Part shown: in pieces, positions 54,809-62,916 of the stretch
How the letters are laid out: each line of letters begins with the position of its first letter
Position numbering within the stretch: the first letter of the stretch is position 1
From: Arthrobacter sp. DWC3
GTDB lineage: Bacteria > Actinomycetota > Actinomycetes > Actinomycetales > Micrococcaceae
NCBI RefSeq assembly: GCF_002929375.1
Contig: NZ_PJIP01000006.1
Coordinates: 62,001-126,000, forward strand
Reading direction: 5' to 3'
DNA length: 64,000 nt
The notes under the pieces: model-generated
What the model saw: only the letters and a program-made list of their open reading frames with translations
Databases searched by the model: none
What the model was told of the DNA's origin: nothing
Position numbers and translations under genes: made by a program

Positions 54809-55485
54809 TCCGCGTCGTCGTCGCGGACGACCAGCTCATCGTCCGGACCGGGCTCTCCATCCTGCTCGGTTCGGCGGAGGACATCACCGTGGTGGGCGAA
54901 GCCGCGGACGGCGAGGAGGCCGTCCGCCTGACCGGCGAGCTCCGGCCGGATGTCGTGTGCATGGACATCCGCATGCCGGTCATGGACGGCATCGCTGCGA
55001 CGTCCGCCATCACGGCCGACAGCTCGCTGCGCAGCGACGTCCTGATCCTGACCACGTTCGACATCGACGACGACATCTTCGCCGCGCTCGAGGCCGGCGC
55101 CGCCGGGTTCCTGCTCAAAGGGGCGGACGAGAACACGCTGCTCGACGCGGTGCGTTCCGTCGCCCGTGGCGACGGAACGCTCGACCAGCGCCTGACGCGC
55201 CGCATCCTGCAGGAGTTCGGCCAGCGACGTACGGCACCGACACCCGCCTCACCGTCCCCGCAGGACGTCCAGCTCCCGACGCCGCTGACCACCCGTGAGC
55301 TCGACGTCCTCCAGCTGCTGGCCCAGGGCCTGTCCAACGCCGAGATGGCTGCCCGGCTCTTCGTGGAGCAGACCACCATCAAGTACCACCTTGCAGGGCT
55401 GCTGCAGAAGACGGCATCACGTGACCGTCTGCAGGCCGTGCTGTGGGGCATCAGGAACGGCATCATCGACGTGGCGACGCACTGA
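54805..55485 (+). CDS. LuxR-family response regulator
   Basis: A 226-residue regulator. The receiver has acidic DDQ (8-10), phospho-acceptor Asp54 in CMDIRMPVMDG, Thr in LTTFD and Lys in FLLKG. The C-terminal LuxR helix-turn-helix is LTTRELDVLQLLAQGLSNAE and TTIKYHLAGLLQKT. Cognate partner of the kinase. Likely targets are the neighbouring exporter and hydrolase genes, by position only. Confidence 0.93.
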   Translation: MIRVVVADDQLIVRTGLSILLGSAEDITVVGEAADGEEAVRLTGELRPDVVCMDIRMPVMDGIAATSAITADSSLRSDVLILTTFDIDDDIFAALEAGAAGFLLKGADENTLLDAVRSVARGDGTLDQRLTRRILQEFGQRRTAPTPASPSPQDVQLPTPLTTRELDVLQLLAQGLSNAEMAARLFVEQTTIKYHLAGLLQKTASRDRLQAVLWGIRNGIIDVATH

Positions 55486-55527
55486 CCCGGATCCCATGCG
55501 GGCGCGGCGGTTCGGAGGCAGTCGGCA

Positions 55528-55722
55528 TCAATGCAGGTGGCTTCCACCGTTGATGTCGACGGTCGACCCCGTGAGGTACGCGGTGTCATCGGACGAGAGG
55601 AAGGTGATCACGGCGGCCACCTCCTCCGTCGTCGCAGTGCGTCCCAGGGGGATGTCCCGAACGAGTGCGGCTTCCTGCTCGTCCGTGCTGCCCACCCGGA
55701 TGTTGGTGTCCAGGGCGGGGCT
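55528..55722 (-). pseudogene. SDR fragment (C-terminal ~65 residues)
   Basis: The minus-strand frame ending at 55528 reads ALDTNIRVGSTDEQEAALVR, IPLGRTATTEEVAAV and FLSSDDTAYLTGSTVDINGG, the C-terminal end of a classical short-chain dehydrogenase. Upstream of about 55722 the homology stops at once and the DNA becomes an esterase gene on the other strand. The N-terminal ~180 residues with the cofactor site are missing, so this is a relic. Confidence 0.75.
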
Positions 55723-56427
55723 CCCCCGCTGGTCGTGTTCGTCCATGGTGGGGGCTGGACCTCGGGGACCCTCGACACCTACGACTGGTTCGCGAGCAGC
55801 ATCGCCCGGGACGCGCACGCCGTCGTCGCGTCCCTGGACTACCGCCTGGCACCGGGTCACCGCTGGCCGGCCGCAGCGGAGGATGCGTACGCGGCGACCG
55901 TGGACCTGATCGGCCGCGGGGTGGAGCTCCGCGCCGACACCTCCCGGGTCGCCGTCGTGGGCGACAGCGCGGGAGGGAACCTGGCCGCCGTCGTCGCTCT
56001 CATGGCGCGCGATCGATCCGGCCCGCCCATCGCTTTCCAGGGCCTGGTGTACCCGGCGACGGACATGACCATGGCGAGCCCGTCGATCGAGGAGAACGCG
56101 CATGCCCCGATCCTCACGAAGGCGGACATGCTGGCCTTCCGCGCGCACTACCTGAAGGACCAGGACCCGCGGCACCCCTATGCGTCGCCCCTGCTGGCCG
56201 ACGACCTGAGCGGACTGCCGCCGGCCCTGGTGCAGGTGGCCGAACACGACCCGCTGCGCGACGACGGCCTGCGCTACGCGACCGCCCTCCGGGAGGCGGG
56301 GTCCGCCGTGCGGACCACCACCTACTTCGGGATGCCGCACGGCTTCATGGCGTTCCCCCGGATCAGCAGGGCCGTTCCGCAGGCGCTCGGGGAGCTGTGT
56401 CAGGAGCTGCGCGGCGCCCTGGCCTGA
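55714..56427 (+). pseudogene. Hormone-sensitive-lipase-type esterase, 5'-truncated
   Basis: The plus frame reads a type IV alpha/beta esterase from its oxyanion motif onward: PLVVFVHGGGWTSG, SLDYRLAPGHRWPAA, nucleophile GDSAGGNLA, AEHDPLRDDG and the catalytic His in GMPHGFMAF. The ~75 N-terminal residues normally before HGGG are gone and replaced by DNA antisense to an SDR end. The catalytic triad is intact; the ATG at 55531 is in frame and could give a chimeric 298-residue product, so weak function is not excluded. Confidence 0.75.
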
Positions 56428-56502
56428 GTGACGACCCGGAGCGTAGTCACCCCGGTCGGTGGGAGCATGGCCAGGTGACCGCCGTCGACCCTCGACGGGG
56501 AG

Positions 56503-57243
56503 CTACCAGGCGACGGGTCCGTCGTCGTCGGTGAACGTCCCGGTGGGGCCATCGGCGCCGATCGTGGCCATGCGGACGGCGGAGGCGGCGCCCTGGACGG
56601 GCGTCCTGACGCCACGGTGGTTGTTGAGATCGGTGGCCACGAAGCCGGGGCAGACGGCGTTGACGAGGATGCCGTCGTGGACGAGGTCGCGGGCGTACAT
56701 CATGGTGACCGCGGTGAGCGCGGTCTTGGAGGGCACGTATCCGAGGGCGACGGGGTCCGTGTTGCCGAAGTCGGAGATGGCGGCGAGTGAACCCGCGCGG
56801 CTCGAGACGTTGACGATGCGAGGCGCCGGTGACCGGCGCAGCAGCGGCAGGAACGCGCTCGTCACGGTGATGACGCCGAAGACGTTGGTCTCGAAGACGG
56901 AGCGCACGTGGTCGACGTCGGCGGACCTGGGTGACTGGCCGGCGATGTCGGCTCCGGGCTGGTGGCTGATGCCTGCGTTGTTGATCAGGGCGTCCAGGCG
57001 CCCGAAGTCCCGACGGACGGCTTCGGCGGCGGCTGCCACCGAGGCCGGATCGGTGACATCGAGGGCGACGGCGCTCACGGCGCCCCCGGCGGAGCGCAGT
57101 TCGGCTGCGGCGGCCTCACCGCGGGCCTGGCTCCGCGCACCGATGACGACGGTATGGCCGAGGTGTGCCAACTGGGCGGCGATCTCGCGGCCGATGCCCT
57201 TGTTGCCACCGGTCACCAGCATGATCATGGGGTCGTTCTGCAC
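56503..57243 (-). CDS. SDR family oxidoreductase
   Basis: A 246-residue short-chain dehydrogenase of the carbonyl-reductase-like type: TGGNKGIG (11-18), LINNAGISHQPG, VNVSSRAGSLA and catalytic Tyr/Lys in YVPSKTALTAV, then NAVCPGFVATDLN. The GTG start at 57243 is supported by AAGGAA six bases upstream. It is divergent from an AraC regulator at 57354, its probable activator. Confidence 0.9.
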   Translation of the reverse strand: MQNDPMIMLVTGGNKGIGREIAAQLAHLGHTVVIGARSQARGEAAAAELRSAGGAVSAVALDVTDPASVAAAAEAVRRDFGRLDALINNAGISHQPGADIAGQSPRSADVDHVRSVFETNVFGVITVTSAFLPLLRRSPAPRIVNVSSRAGSLAAISDFGNTDPVALGYVPSKTALTAVTMMYARDLVHDGILVNAVCPGFVATDLNNHRGVRTPVQGAASAVRMATIGADGPTGTFTDDDGPVAW

Positions 57244-57353
57244 AGCATGTTCCTTCCACGGTCCGGACGGTCCGTCCCGTCCCTCCAGCATGACCTTGCG
57301 CATCCGGACTGTGAATGATGCCGAGTGCGCTCTTTCTGCTCTAGAGTACGAAC

Positions 57354-58274
57354 ATGGCCGCCGATCGACTCTCCGAAGTGCTGGACCTCGTCGAGGTGAG
57401 GAGCGTGGTCTCGGGCGGCTCGGCGCTGCGCGGACGCTGGCGCACGCACAATTCCATCGACGACGACCTGAAGTTCATCGCGGTGGTGCGGGGAAGCGCC
57501 GACCTCACCACGGACGCCGCGGAGGGGGTGCGGCTCCTCGAAGGGGACGTCGCCTTCCTCAACGGCCGCTCGTGGCTCACCCTGGAAGGCGGACACGGCG
57601 AGGGCCCCGTGATCACCGTCCCGCCGCCGTCCGCCGGGTCCGTGGTCGGCGATGCCGATCTCGCCGTCCCCGACGCCGACATCATCATCGGCGGTCGCGT
57701 GGAGCTGAATGCGACCGGCAGGGACCTGCTGCTCCAGGCCCTGCCTCCCCTCGCGCATGTCGGGGCCGCGGACGCCGTGGGCCCGCAGGTGCGCGGTCAT
57801 GTGCAACGCCTGTTCTCGGAGATGGCGGCCGGCCGCGTGGGAGCGGACTTCGCGATCCGGCAGTACGGCCAGCTGCTCGTCCTCGACGTGCTCCGCGGCT
57901 TCATGCAGAACCCCGATGTGCCGCCAGGGTGGCTCAAGATCCTCGCCGACGAGCACCTCCGGCCCGCCGTGGCGCTGATCCACGAGCAACCGGCGAAGAG
58001 CTGGAGCCTGGACGATCTCGCCCGGGCGGCATCGATGTCACGCACCACCTTCGCCCAGCGGTTCAGGACGGTCGCCGGCACCCCGCCCCTGTCCTATCTC
58101 ATCGACTGGCGCATGCTCCTCGCCCAGCGGGCCCTCCGCTCGGGCGACTCCCGCGTGGGATCCCTCGCGCTGGACCTCGGGTACTCCTCCGAGAGCGCCT
58201 TCAGCAGCGCCTTCAAACGCCACGTCGGGGAATCACCCCTGGCCTACCGGAACCGGATGAGAGCGACTGCGTAG
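57354..58274 (+). CDS. AraC family regulator
   Basis: A 306-residue protein with an N-terminal cupin-like sensing domain (AraC-binding-like, about 1-190) and a C-terminal double helix-turn-helix: WSLDDLARAASMSRTTFAQR and VGSLALDLGYSSESAFSSAF, KRHVGESPLAYR. TAGAGT lies six bases before the ATG with no ribosome site, suggesting leaderless expression. Divergent from the SDR at 57243. Confidence 0.9.
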   Translation: MAADRLSEVLDLVEVRSVVSGGSALRGRWRTHNSIDDDLKFIAVVRGSADLTTDAAEGVRLLEGDVAFLNGRSWLTLEGGHGEGPVITVPPPSAGSVVGDADLAVPDADIIIGGRVELNATGRDLLLQALPPLAHVGAADAVGPQVRGHVQRLFSEMAAGRVGADFAIRQYGQLLVLDVLRGFMQNPDVPPGWLKILADEHLRPAVALIHEQPAKSWSLDDLARAASMSRTTFAQRFRTVAGTPPLSYLIDWRMLLAQRALRSGDSRVGSLALDLGYSSESAFSSAFKRHVGESPLAYRNRMRATA

Positions 58275-58294
58275 CCGGAGCTGCGGCGCCGCCC

Positions 58295-58672
58295 TCAGCG
58301 GGGTCGCCGGAGGGCCACCGGGCCCTTCGCCGTCGACGGGTCGACGACGGCCCCGCGCTGCACCATCTCCGCGAGTCCGCGGTGGACGAGGCGGCGGGCC
58401 GCGCTGCGGGCGGGTTCACCGAGATTCCCGCCGTCCGTGGCGAGGGCCGTCGCGGCGTCCGCGGGGTCGACCGTCGCCCCGCGCGGCGCATCGTCGAGGC
58501 GTGCGAGGAGCCAGTCCTCGAGTGCGGTGTCGATGGGCCGCACCTTCCGCGCGCGGCAGGAATCGCTGCAGTAGGCGACCGACTCCCAGTTGCGTTCCCA
58601 CTTCTTCCGCCACTCGATGCGGCGCCCGCAGGAGCGGCAGGTCCTCGGCTCGTGCCCGGCCGTGCCGCTCAC
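58295..58672 (-). CDS. DUF2256/DUF3253 protein with zinc-ribbon-like N-terminus
   Basis: A 125-residue protein. The N-terminal part has paired cysteines CRSCGRRIEWRKKWE and YCSDSCRARK (DUF2256-like, probably zinc binding). The C-terminal part with ALEDWLLARLDDAPRGATVD and SAARRLVHRGLAEMVQ is the winged-helix-like DUF3253. The GTG start overlaps the DUF1206 stop (GTGA). Nucleic-acid binding is plausible but unproven. Confidence 0.8.
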   Translation of the reverse strand: MSGTAGHEPRTCRSCGRRIEWRKKWERNWESVAYCSDSCRARKVRPIDTALEDWLLARLDDAPRGATVDPADAATALATDGGNLGEPARSAARRLVHRGLAEMVQRGAVVDPSTAKGPVALRRPR

Positions 58673-59511
58673 ATGCGGCCGAACCCGGCACGGATGACGG
58701 CGAAGACGCCGTAGCAGATGAGCCCGACGGCGATGATCGTCAGCACGTACACGCCCAGGGGATGGTGCTGCAGTACCTTGAGGCTGCCGTCCAGTCCGGT
58801 GGACTCCTGGGGATCGCGGTGCAGGCCCGCGACGACGAACAGGCCACCCACGAGGAGCAGGGCCAGTCCCTTGGCGACATGCCCGACGACCCCGAACACC
58901 TCGATCACGCGACCCCGCCGGGTGTCCTCGAACTTCCGGAGCTCGGGCCGGAACCCGCGGCGCAGTCCCTTCACGACGAAGTGCACGCCGATGCCGAGGA
59001 TCACCGCAGCGGTGACGAACACGAGGAACACCCCGAGGCCCGACCCCAGGAGGGTCCGCGTGAAGTCGACGGTCGACTCCGAGGAGTCCGGCCCGTCCCC
59101 CACCGCGAACCGCGCGAAGGTCCCGGCCATCGACCCGTAGATGACGGCGAGCGCGCCGGAGGAGACGTGCTTGGCGACGCGCTCGCCGGTGGGCAGATGA
59201 CGCGCCCGCAGAGTGGCCTCGCTGAACTGCCACAGGGCGAGACCGGCGCAGCCCGCCGCGCAGATCCACATGACGGGTGTTCCGAGGTGCCCTTCGGCCA
59301 CCTGCTCCAGCGCCCCGGTGGGCTCGGCCTCGCCGTTGCCGCCGAACGCGAGGCGCAGCGCGATGAAGCCGATCAGGATGTGCACCACCGCGAGCGCCGC
59401 GAACCCGAGCCGGGCGGCGACGTCGAGCGCGCGGGTGTCGGAGGCCTGTTCGGCGGCGTCGGCGGCCCGGCCGACCAGTCCCTGCTGGTCGGCGCTGCTG
59501 TCCGCGGTCAC
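58669..59511 (-). CDS. DUF1206 membrane protein
   Basis: A 280-residue protein with six membrane segments arranged as three repeats of about 80 residues (starting near ARLGFAALAVVHILIGFIAL, FSEATLRARHLPTG then AVIYGSMAGTFA, and VFGVVGHVAKGLALLLVGGL). This is the DUF1206 layout. The function is unknown. The GTG start has GAGGAGGA upstream. Coupled to the DUF3253 gene. Confidence 0.85.
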   Translation of the reverse strand: MTADSSADQQGLVGRAADAAEQASDTRALDVAARLGFAALAVVHILIGFIALRLAFGGNGEAEPTGALEQVAEGHLGTPVMWICAAGCAGLALWQFSEATLRARHLPTGERVAKHVSSGALAVIYGSMAGTFARFAVGDGPDSSESTVDFTRTLLGSGLGVFLVFVTAAVILGIGVHFVVKGLRRGFRPELRKFEDTRRGRVIEVFGVVGHVAKGLALLLVGGLFVVAGLHRDPQESTGLDGSLKVLQHHPLGVYVLTIIAVGLICYGVFAVIRAGFGRM

Positions 59512-59668
59512 CCGTCCTCCTCGCGTCGCCCGGAGCCTTCCCCTTCCGGGGGCCGGGGCCGTCCGGTGGTAGCTCCCGCCTAGGAGCATAGGCGATGCCG
59601 GGGTGCGTTGCTGCAGCGTCGCACCCCGGCATCGCGGAGTTGCGGACCCGGGTGGGACGGCCCCGCCG

Positions 59669-60433
59669 TCAGGCCTGGCGGTCCAGCCAGGCGCCGAGTG
59701 CATCCCGCACGAGTTCGGCGCCCTGCCGTCCGCCGTAGTTCGCCGCGAACCGCAGATCGTCGACGTACATCTCCCCCAGCCCCCGGACGTACTCGAAGGA
59801 CAGGGATCCGTCGTCGTTCCGCGGCGTCCCGGGGATGCCTGCAAGCCAGGCCACGTGGCGTCCGGCGAGCGCCAGCGCCTCCTCGCCCGTCGGGGCGACG
59901 GTCCGCGATGCGGCGTCCGTCCAGTCGACGTTGAGGTCCGCGACCTCCCTGCCGAAGGCGTCCTTCTCCTCCCGGGTCTTGCCGCGCCACCAGGTGTCGC
60001 CGGCGGTGTAGGCGTCGCGACCCCACCGCTCCTCGACCTCCTCCCGGTAGCGCGTGTGGTCGAATCCGTCGAACATGTTCTCCGGCATGGGTTCCTCTCC
60101 TCGTTCGAGGGCCTCCACCGTGGTGAGGACCGCCGTGATCTGCCGGTCGAGCCGTTGCTGCTCGCCGCGGAGGAAGTCGAGGTGGGCCCGCAGGGCCGAC
60201 GCCGGTGCGTCGGTACGGGTGTCGTCCATGACCTGGCCGATGGCCGGCAACGGCAACCCGAGGCTCCTCAGCAGCAGGATGCGCTGGAGCCGCACGAGCG
60301 CCGCCGAGTCGTAGTACCGGTAGCCGTTGGCACCCACCCGGGATGGTGCGAGCAGGCCGATGTCACCGTAGTGGCGCAGCGTGCGGCTCGTGGTGCCGGT
60401 CAGTCGGGCGATGGTGCTGATGGGGTAGTCCAC
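59669..60433 (-). CDS. MerR family regulator with TipAS domain
   Basis: A 254-residue TipA-like regulator. The N-terminal MerR helix-turn-helix has ARLTGTTSRTLRHYGDIGLL and GYRYYDSAALVRLQRI, then a dimerisation coiled coil. The C-terminal TipAS domain (from about 115) has MFDGFDHTRYREEVEERWG and AWLAGIPGTP. TipAS domains bind thiopeptide-type antibiotics and other ligands. Its own promoter has the 19-bp spacer of MerR-activated promoters, so it is autoregulated and probably confers drug-responsive expression. Confidence 0.92.
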   Translation of the reverse strand: MDYPISTIARLTGTTSRTLRHYGDIGLLAPSRVGANGYRYYDSAALVRLQRILLLRSLGLPLPAIGQVMDDTRTDAPASALRAHLDFLRGEQQRLDRQITAVLTTVEALERGEEPMPENMFDGFDHTRYREEVEERWGRDAYTAGDTWWRGKTREEKDAFGREVADLNVDWTDAASRTVAPTGEEALALAGRHVAWLAGIPGTPRNDDGSLSFEYVRGLGEMYVDDLRFAANYGGRQGAELVRDALGAWLDRQA

Positions 60434-60474
60434 CTTGTCCTCCCCGCCCCGACGATCCGCGCCGGGACAGCTTC

Positions 60475-60506
60475 AGCCTAGGAGTTGACCTTGCGTCAAG
60501 GTCAAC
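60475..60506 (-). promoter_or_regulatory. MerR-type promoter and operator
   Basis: On the minus strand: -35 TTGACC (60500-60505), a 19-bp spacer and -10 TAGGCT (60475-60480). The operator GTTGACCTT-N5-AAGGTCAAC (60484-60506) is a perfect 9-bp inverted repeat overlapping the -35 and most of the spacer, as expected for activation by DNA distortion. Confidence 0.85.
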
Positions 60507-60580
60507 GGCCGGGATGGAGGAATTCCGGCGGACCTACCGCGCGCGTCAGGGAGGAGCGGCGAAGGCGAGGATGCGGATGG

Positions 60581-60844
60581 TCAGCTGTACCAGAACCACT
60601 GCGGCGGACGCCACGACGGCGGGACCGCGTGGGCGTTGAACGTGCCGCATTCGGAGCAGGTGTAGCTCGCACTGGCGGGGAGCAGCTCGGTGGAGTGCTC
60701 GGCCTGGCGTGCGGGCACGAACTCCTCGAAGATCAGATAGTCGTCGGTATGGCACGTGGGGCAGAAAGGGGATTCACCCTTCTCGCCGAGAGTGGTGGGA
60801 TAGCCGCTCAGGCGCAGGCTACGCCCCTGATCAAAAATTGTCAT
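60581..60844 (-). CDS. Small zinc-ribbon-like protein
   Basis: An 87-residue protein with two cysteine pairs, FCPTCHTDD and YTCSECGTFNAHA, spaced ~35 residues, fitting a zinc ribbon. It ends with an aromatic tail, SWRPPQWFWYS. There is no good ribosome site before ATG 60844. The leader contains a 24-nt near-perfect palindrome (60864-60887). I do not recognise a named family. Confidence 0.7.
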   Translation of the reverse strand: MTIFDQGRSLRLSGYPTTLGEKGESPFCPTCHTDDYLIFEEFVPARQAEHSTELLPASASYTCSECGTFNAHAVPPSWRPPQWFWYS

Positions 60845-60863
60845 GGGATTTCACCGTTTCCGT

Positions 60864-60887
60864 CTTGCAACCGGCGCTGGTTGCAAG
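60864..60887. repeat. 24-nt palindrome in the leader of the zinc-ribbon gene
   Basis: CTTGCAACC-GGCGCT-GGTTGCAAG: nine-base perfect arms, 22 of 24 positions symmetric. A minus-strand TATAAA at about 60898-60903 suggests that transcription starts just before it, so the RNA would begin with this hairpin. It could be a DNA operator or an RNA element. Confidence 0.6.
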
Positions 60888-61004
60888 TAGTGGGGGTATT
60901 TATACGCACACAGTAGACCCGCAGTACTCATAGCGGAAGGGCAGTCTCCGCAGCGGCCCTCCGTCGACTACTGGAGGGCTACTCCCTGCTGGCACAATGG
61001 CCCC

Positions 61005-61430
61005 ATGACGGCCAGGGCTCCACGATCCGCAGCGGCACTCCCGCCCGAGCAGGCGGGGCCGCTCCGCCGCGCACTCACCGACAGCGCGGACGTCACCGTC
61101 TTCGTGGACGGCACCGCGCACAGGCTTCCCGGCGAGGCCCAGGCCGCCGTGGTCGACCTGCTCGCGCGCCTGTCGGACGGCGACGCCGTCCAGGTGACGT
61201 CGGTGGCCGAACTGCTGACCACGTCGCAGGCGGCAGAGCTCGCGGGCATCTCGCACAGCTACCTCCGCAAGCTCACGGACGCAGGCACGCTCCCGGTCGA
61301 GTACCGCGGCTCGCACCGCCGCCTCCGGAGGTCCGACGTCGAGGAGTGGCTTCGCAGCCAGCTGCGCCGGGGAGAAGCCTCGGCGGGAGCCGACGCGCAG
61401 CCACCTTCCCCGGACGGGCCCGCTTCCTAG
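61005..61430 (+). CDS. Excisionase-type helix-turn-helix protein
   Basis: A 141-residue protein. An N-terminal segment (DVTVFVDGTAHRLPGEAQAA) is followed by a MerR_17/excisionase-like HTH, LLTTSQAAELAGISHSYLRK, and GSHRRLRRSDVEEWL. This type is usually the antitoxin-like partner of a PIN-domain protein, but none follows here, so it is an orphan. CACAAT six bases before the ATG suggests leaderless expression. Its end overlaps the convergent PucR gene by 4 bp. Confidence 0.85.
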   Translation: MTARAPRSAAALPPEQAGPLRRALTDSADVTVFVDGTAHRLPGEAQAAVVDLLARLSDGDAVQVTSVAELLTTSQAAELAGISHSYLRKLTDAGTLPVEYRGSHRRLRRSDVEEWLRSQLRRGEASAGADAQPPSPDGPAS

Positions 61431-62650
61431 CCGAGCTCGAACCGGGGCCGGGACCTCCAGCGGCGGGCCTTGAGGGCCAGGTGCAGTTCCAGCCGTACCA
61501 TCCCGGCGAGCGGGTCGACGCCGATCACGGACCGGATCCTCGTCAGCCGGTTGTAGACGCTGCTGCGGTGCAGGTGGAGCTGGGCCGCGACGTCCTGCAC
61601 GGACCCGTTCTTGTCGTACAGCAGCTCCAGGACGGGCAGCAGCTCGTCCACGCGGTCGGCCTCGTCCAGCTCCGCGAAACGGATGCTTCCGTGCGTGGGC
61701 GCCTGCCACCCCACGGTTCCGAGGAACTGGTACACGCCGATGTCCGCGTACGAGCACACGTCGCCGAGCTGGGGATCCACCGCGGCGGCCTGGACGGTGT
61801 GCCGGGCCTGGTGGAACGCCTCGGCGAGGTCGCGGGGGTCCGCTGCGGGTTCGCTCAGCCCGAGCACGATCCTGCCGACCGGGCGGCCCGCGCGCTTCGC
61901 GGTCTCGTCCCGGTACCGCCCGAGGACCTGCTGCAGCGTGGCGGGCCCGACGCCGGGTGCGCAGAGGAGCACCGAGAAGCCGGTGGCGCCGGCGCTGAAG
62001 AGCACGGGGACGACGCCGACCGTCGCCTGGAGGGCGAGGGTGCGCTGCAGGAGGGTGGCCTCGTGCGGATCCCCCTCGTCGGACGGCACGGGCCGGGGCT
62101 CGTGCACCACGGCCAGGCGCCACGGGCCGTCGCCGCCGAGCTCACGCCAGCCGCGCAGCTCGTCCGCGGCTGCGGCGACGCCGCGGCACGCGGCGAGGAA
62201 GGTGGCCTCGCGCTGCGTCCGGCGCTCGGAGGAGGCAGTGTCCGTCTCGAGGAGGAGTTCGGCCAGGCGGTCGACCTGGGGGCGGACCGAGGGCAGGGCG
62301 GCCAGGATGCCGGAGGCGGGATCCTCGCTGGACTGCTGCTGAACCCAGAGGTACCCCACGCGGAAGCCCCGGACGAGCAGCGGCACGCAGACGCGCGCCA
62401 GCATCCCGAGGTCCTCGTTGGCGGGCACGGCGACCGCGCGCACCGCCTGCGCGATGCCGTGGCGGAGCTGCCATTCGCTGACATCGGCGGGGACCTTCTT
62501 GCTCAGGAGGAAGTTCACCCGGACGCGGTCCGCGGTGGCCTGGTGGCTGCTGTAGGCGAGGAGGACGCCGTCGGGGTCCTCGAGGGACAGCCCGCGTCCC
62601 AGCGACTGCGCGATCGACTCGACGACGTCGTCGATGGCCTGGTTCTGCAC
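61427..62650 (-). CDS. PucR/CdaR-type regulator (AdeR-like)
   Basis: A 407-residue regulator: N-terminal sensor region, a middle GGDEF-like degenerate domain and the C-terminal PucR helix-turn-helix VQDVAAQLHLHRSSVYNRLT. It is divergent from alanine dehydrogenase, the same pairing as AdeR-ald in Bacillus, so it probably activates ald in response to alanine. The GTG start at 62650 has TATGGT six bases upstream and is likely leaderless; a further in-frame GTG at 62710 lacks signals. Confidence 0.88.
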   Translation of the reverse strand: MQNQAIDDVVESIAQSLGRGLSLEDPDGVLLAYSSHQATADRVRVNFLLSKKVPADVSEWQLRHGIAQAVRAVAVPANEDLGMLARVCVPLLVRGFRVGYLWVQQQSSEDPASGILAALPSVRPQVDRLAELLLETDTASSERRTQREATFLAACRGVAAAADELRGWRELGGDGPWRLAVVHEPRPVPSDEGDPHEATLLQRTLALQATVGVVPVLFSAGATGFSVLLCAPGVGPATLQQVLGRYRDETAKRAGRPVGRIVLGLSEPAADPRDLAEAFHQARHTVQAAAVDPQLGDVCSYADIGVYQFLGTVGWQAPTHGSIRFAELDEADRVDELLPVLELLYDKNGSVQDVAAQLHLHRSSVYNRLTRIRSVIGVDPLAGMVRLELHLALKARRWRSRPRFELG

Positions 62651-62916
62651 CCTCCCACCATAGACGGGCGGAACGCCGGGGACGACACTTGCCGTTCCGG
62701 GACTCGACACCTGTCGATGGCGGCGTGCATCGGTGTCTGCTAGTGCCCTGGGTCACAGCGGGCGGGAAGCGCGTCGTGGCGCGGGTCCGAGGCTCAGGGA
62801 CACGGAGAGGCCCGCCGGCTGCTCCCGTGTGCCCGGGGCACGGGGTGATGAGGCTGCCGGAGGGGTCCTTAGGGTGGAAGCACCCCCGTCCGCCCGATCG
62901 CAGCCTGGAGAACCCC

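Noticed and set aside
55531-55713. First 61 codons of the plus-strand frame that runs into the esterase
   Set aside because: This part is exactly antisense to the SDR C-terminus, so it is not an ancestral esterase N-terminus.
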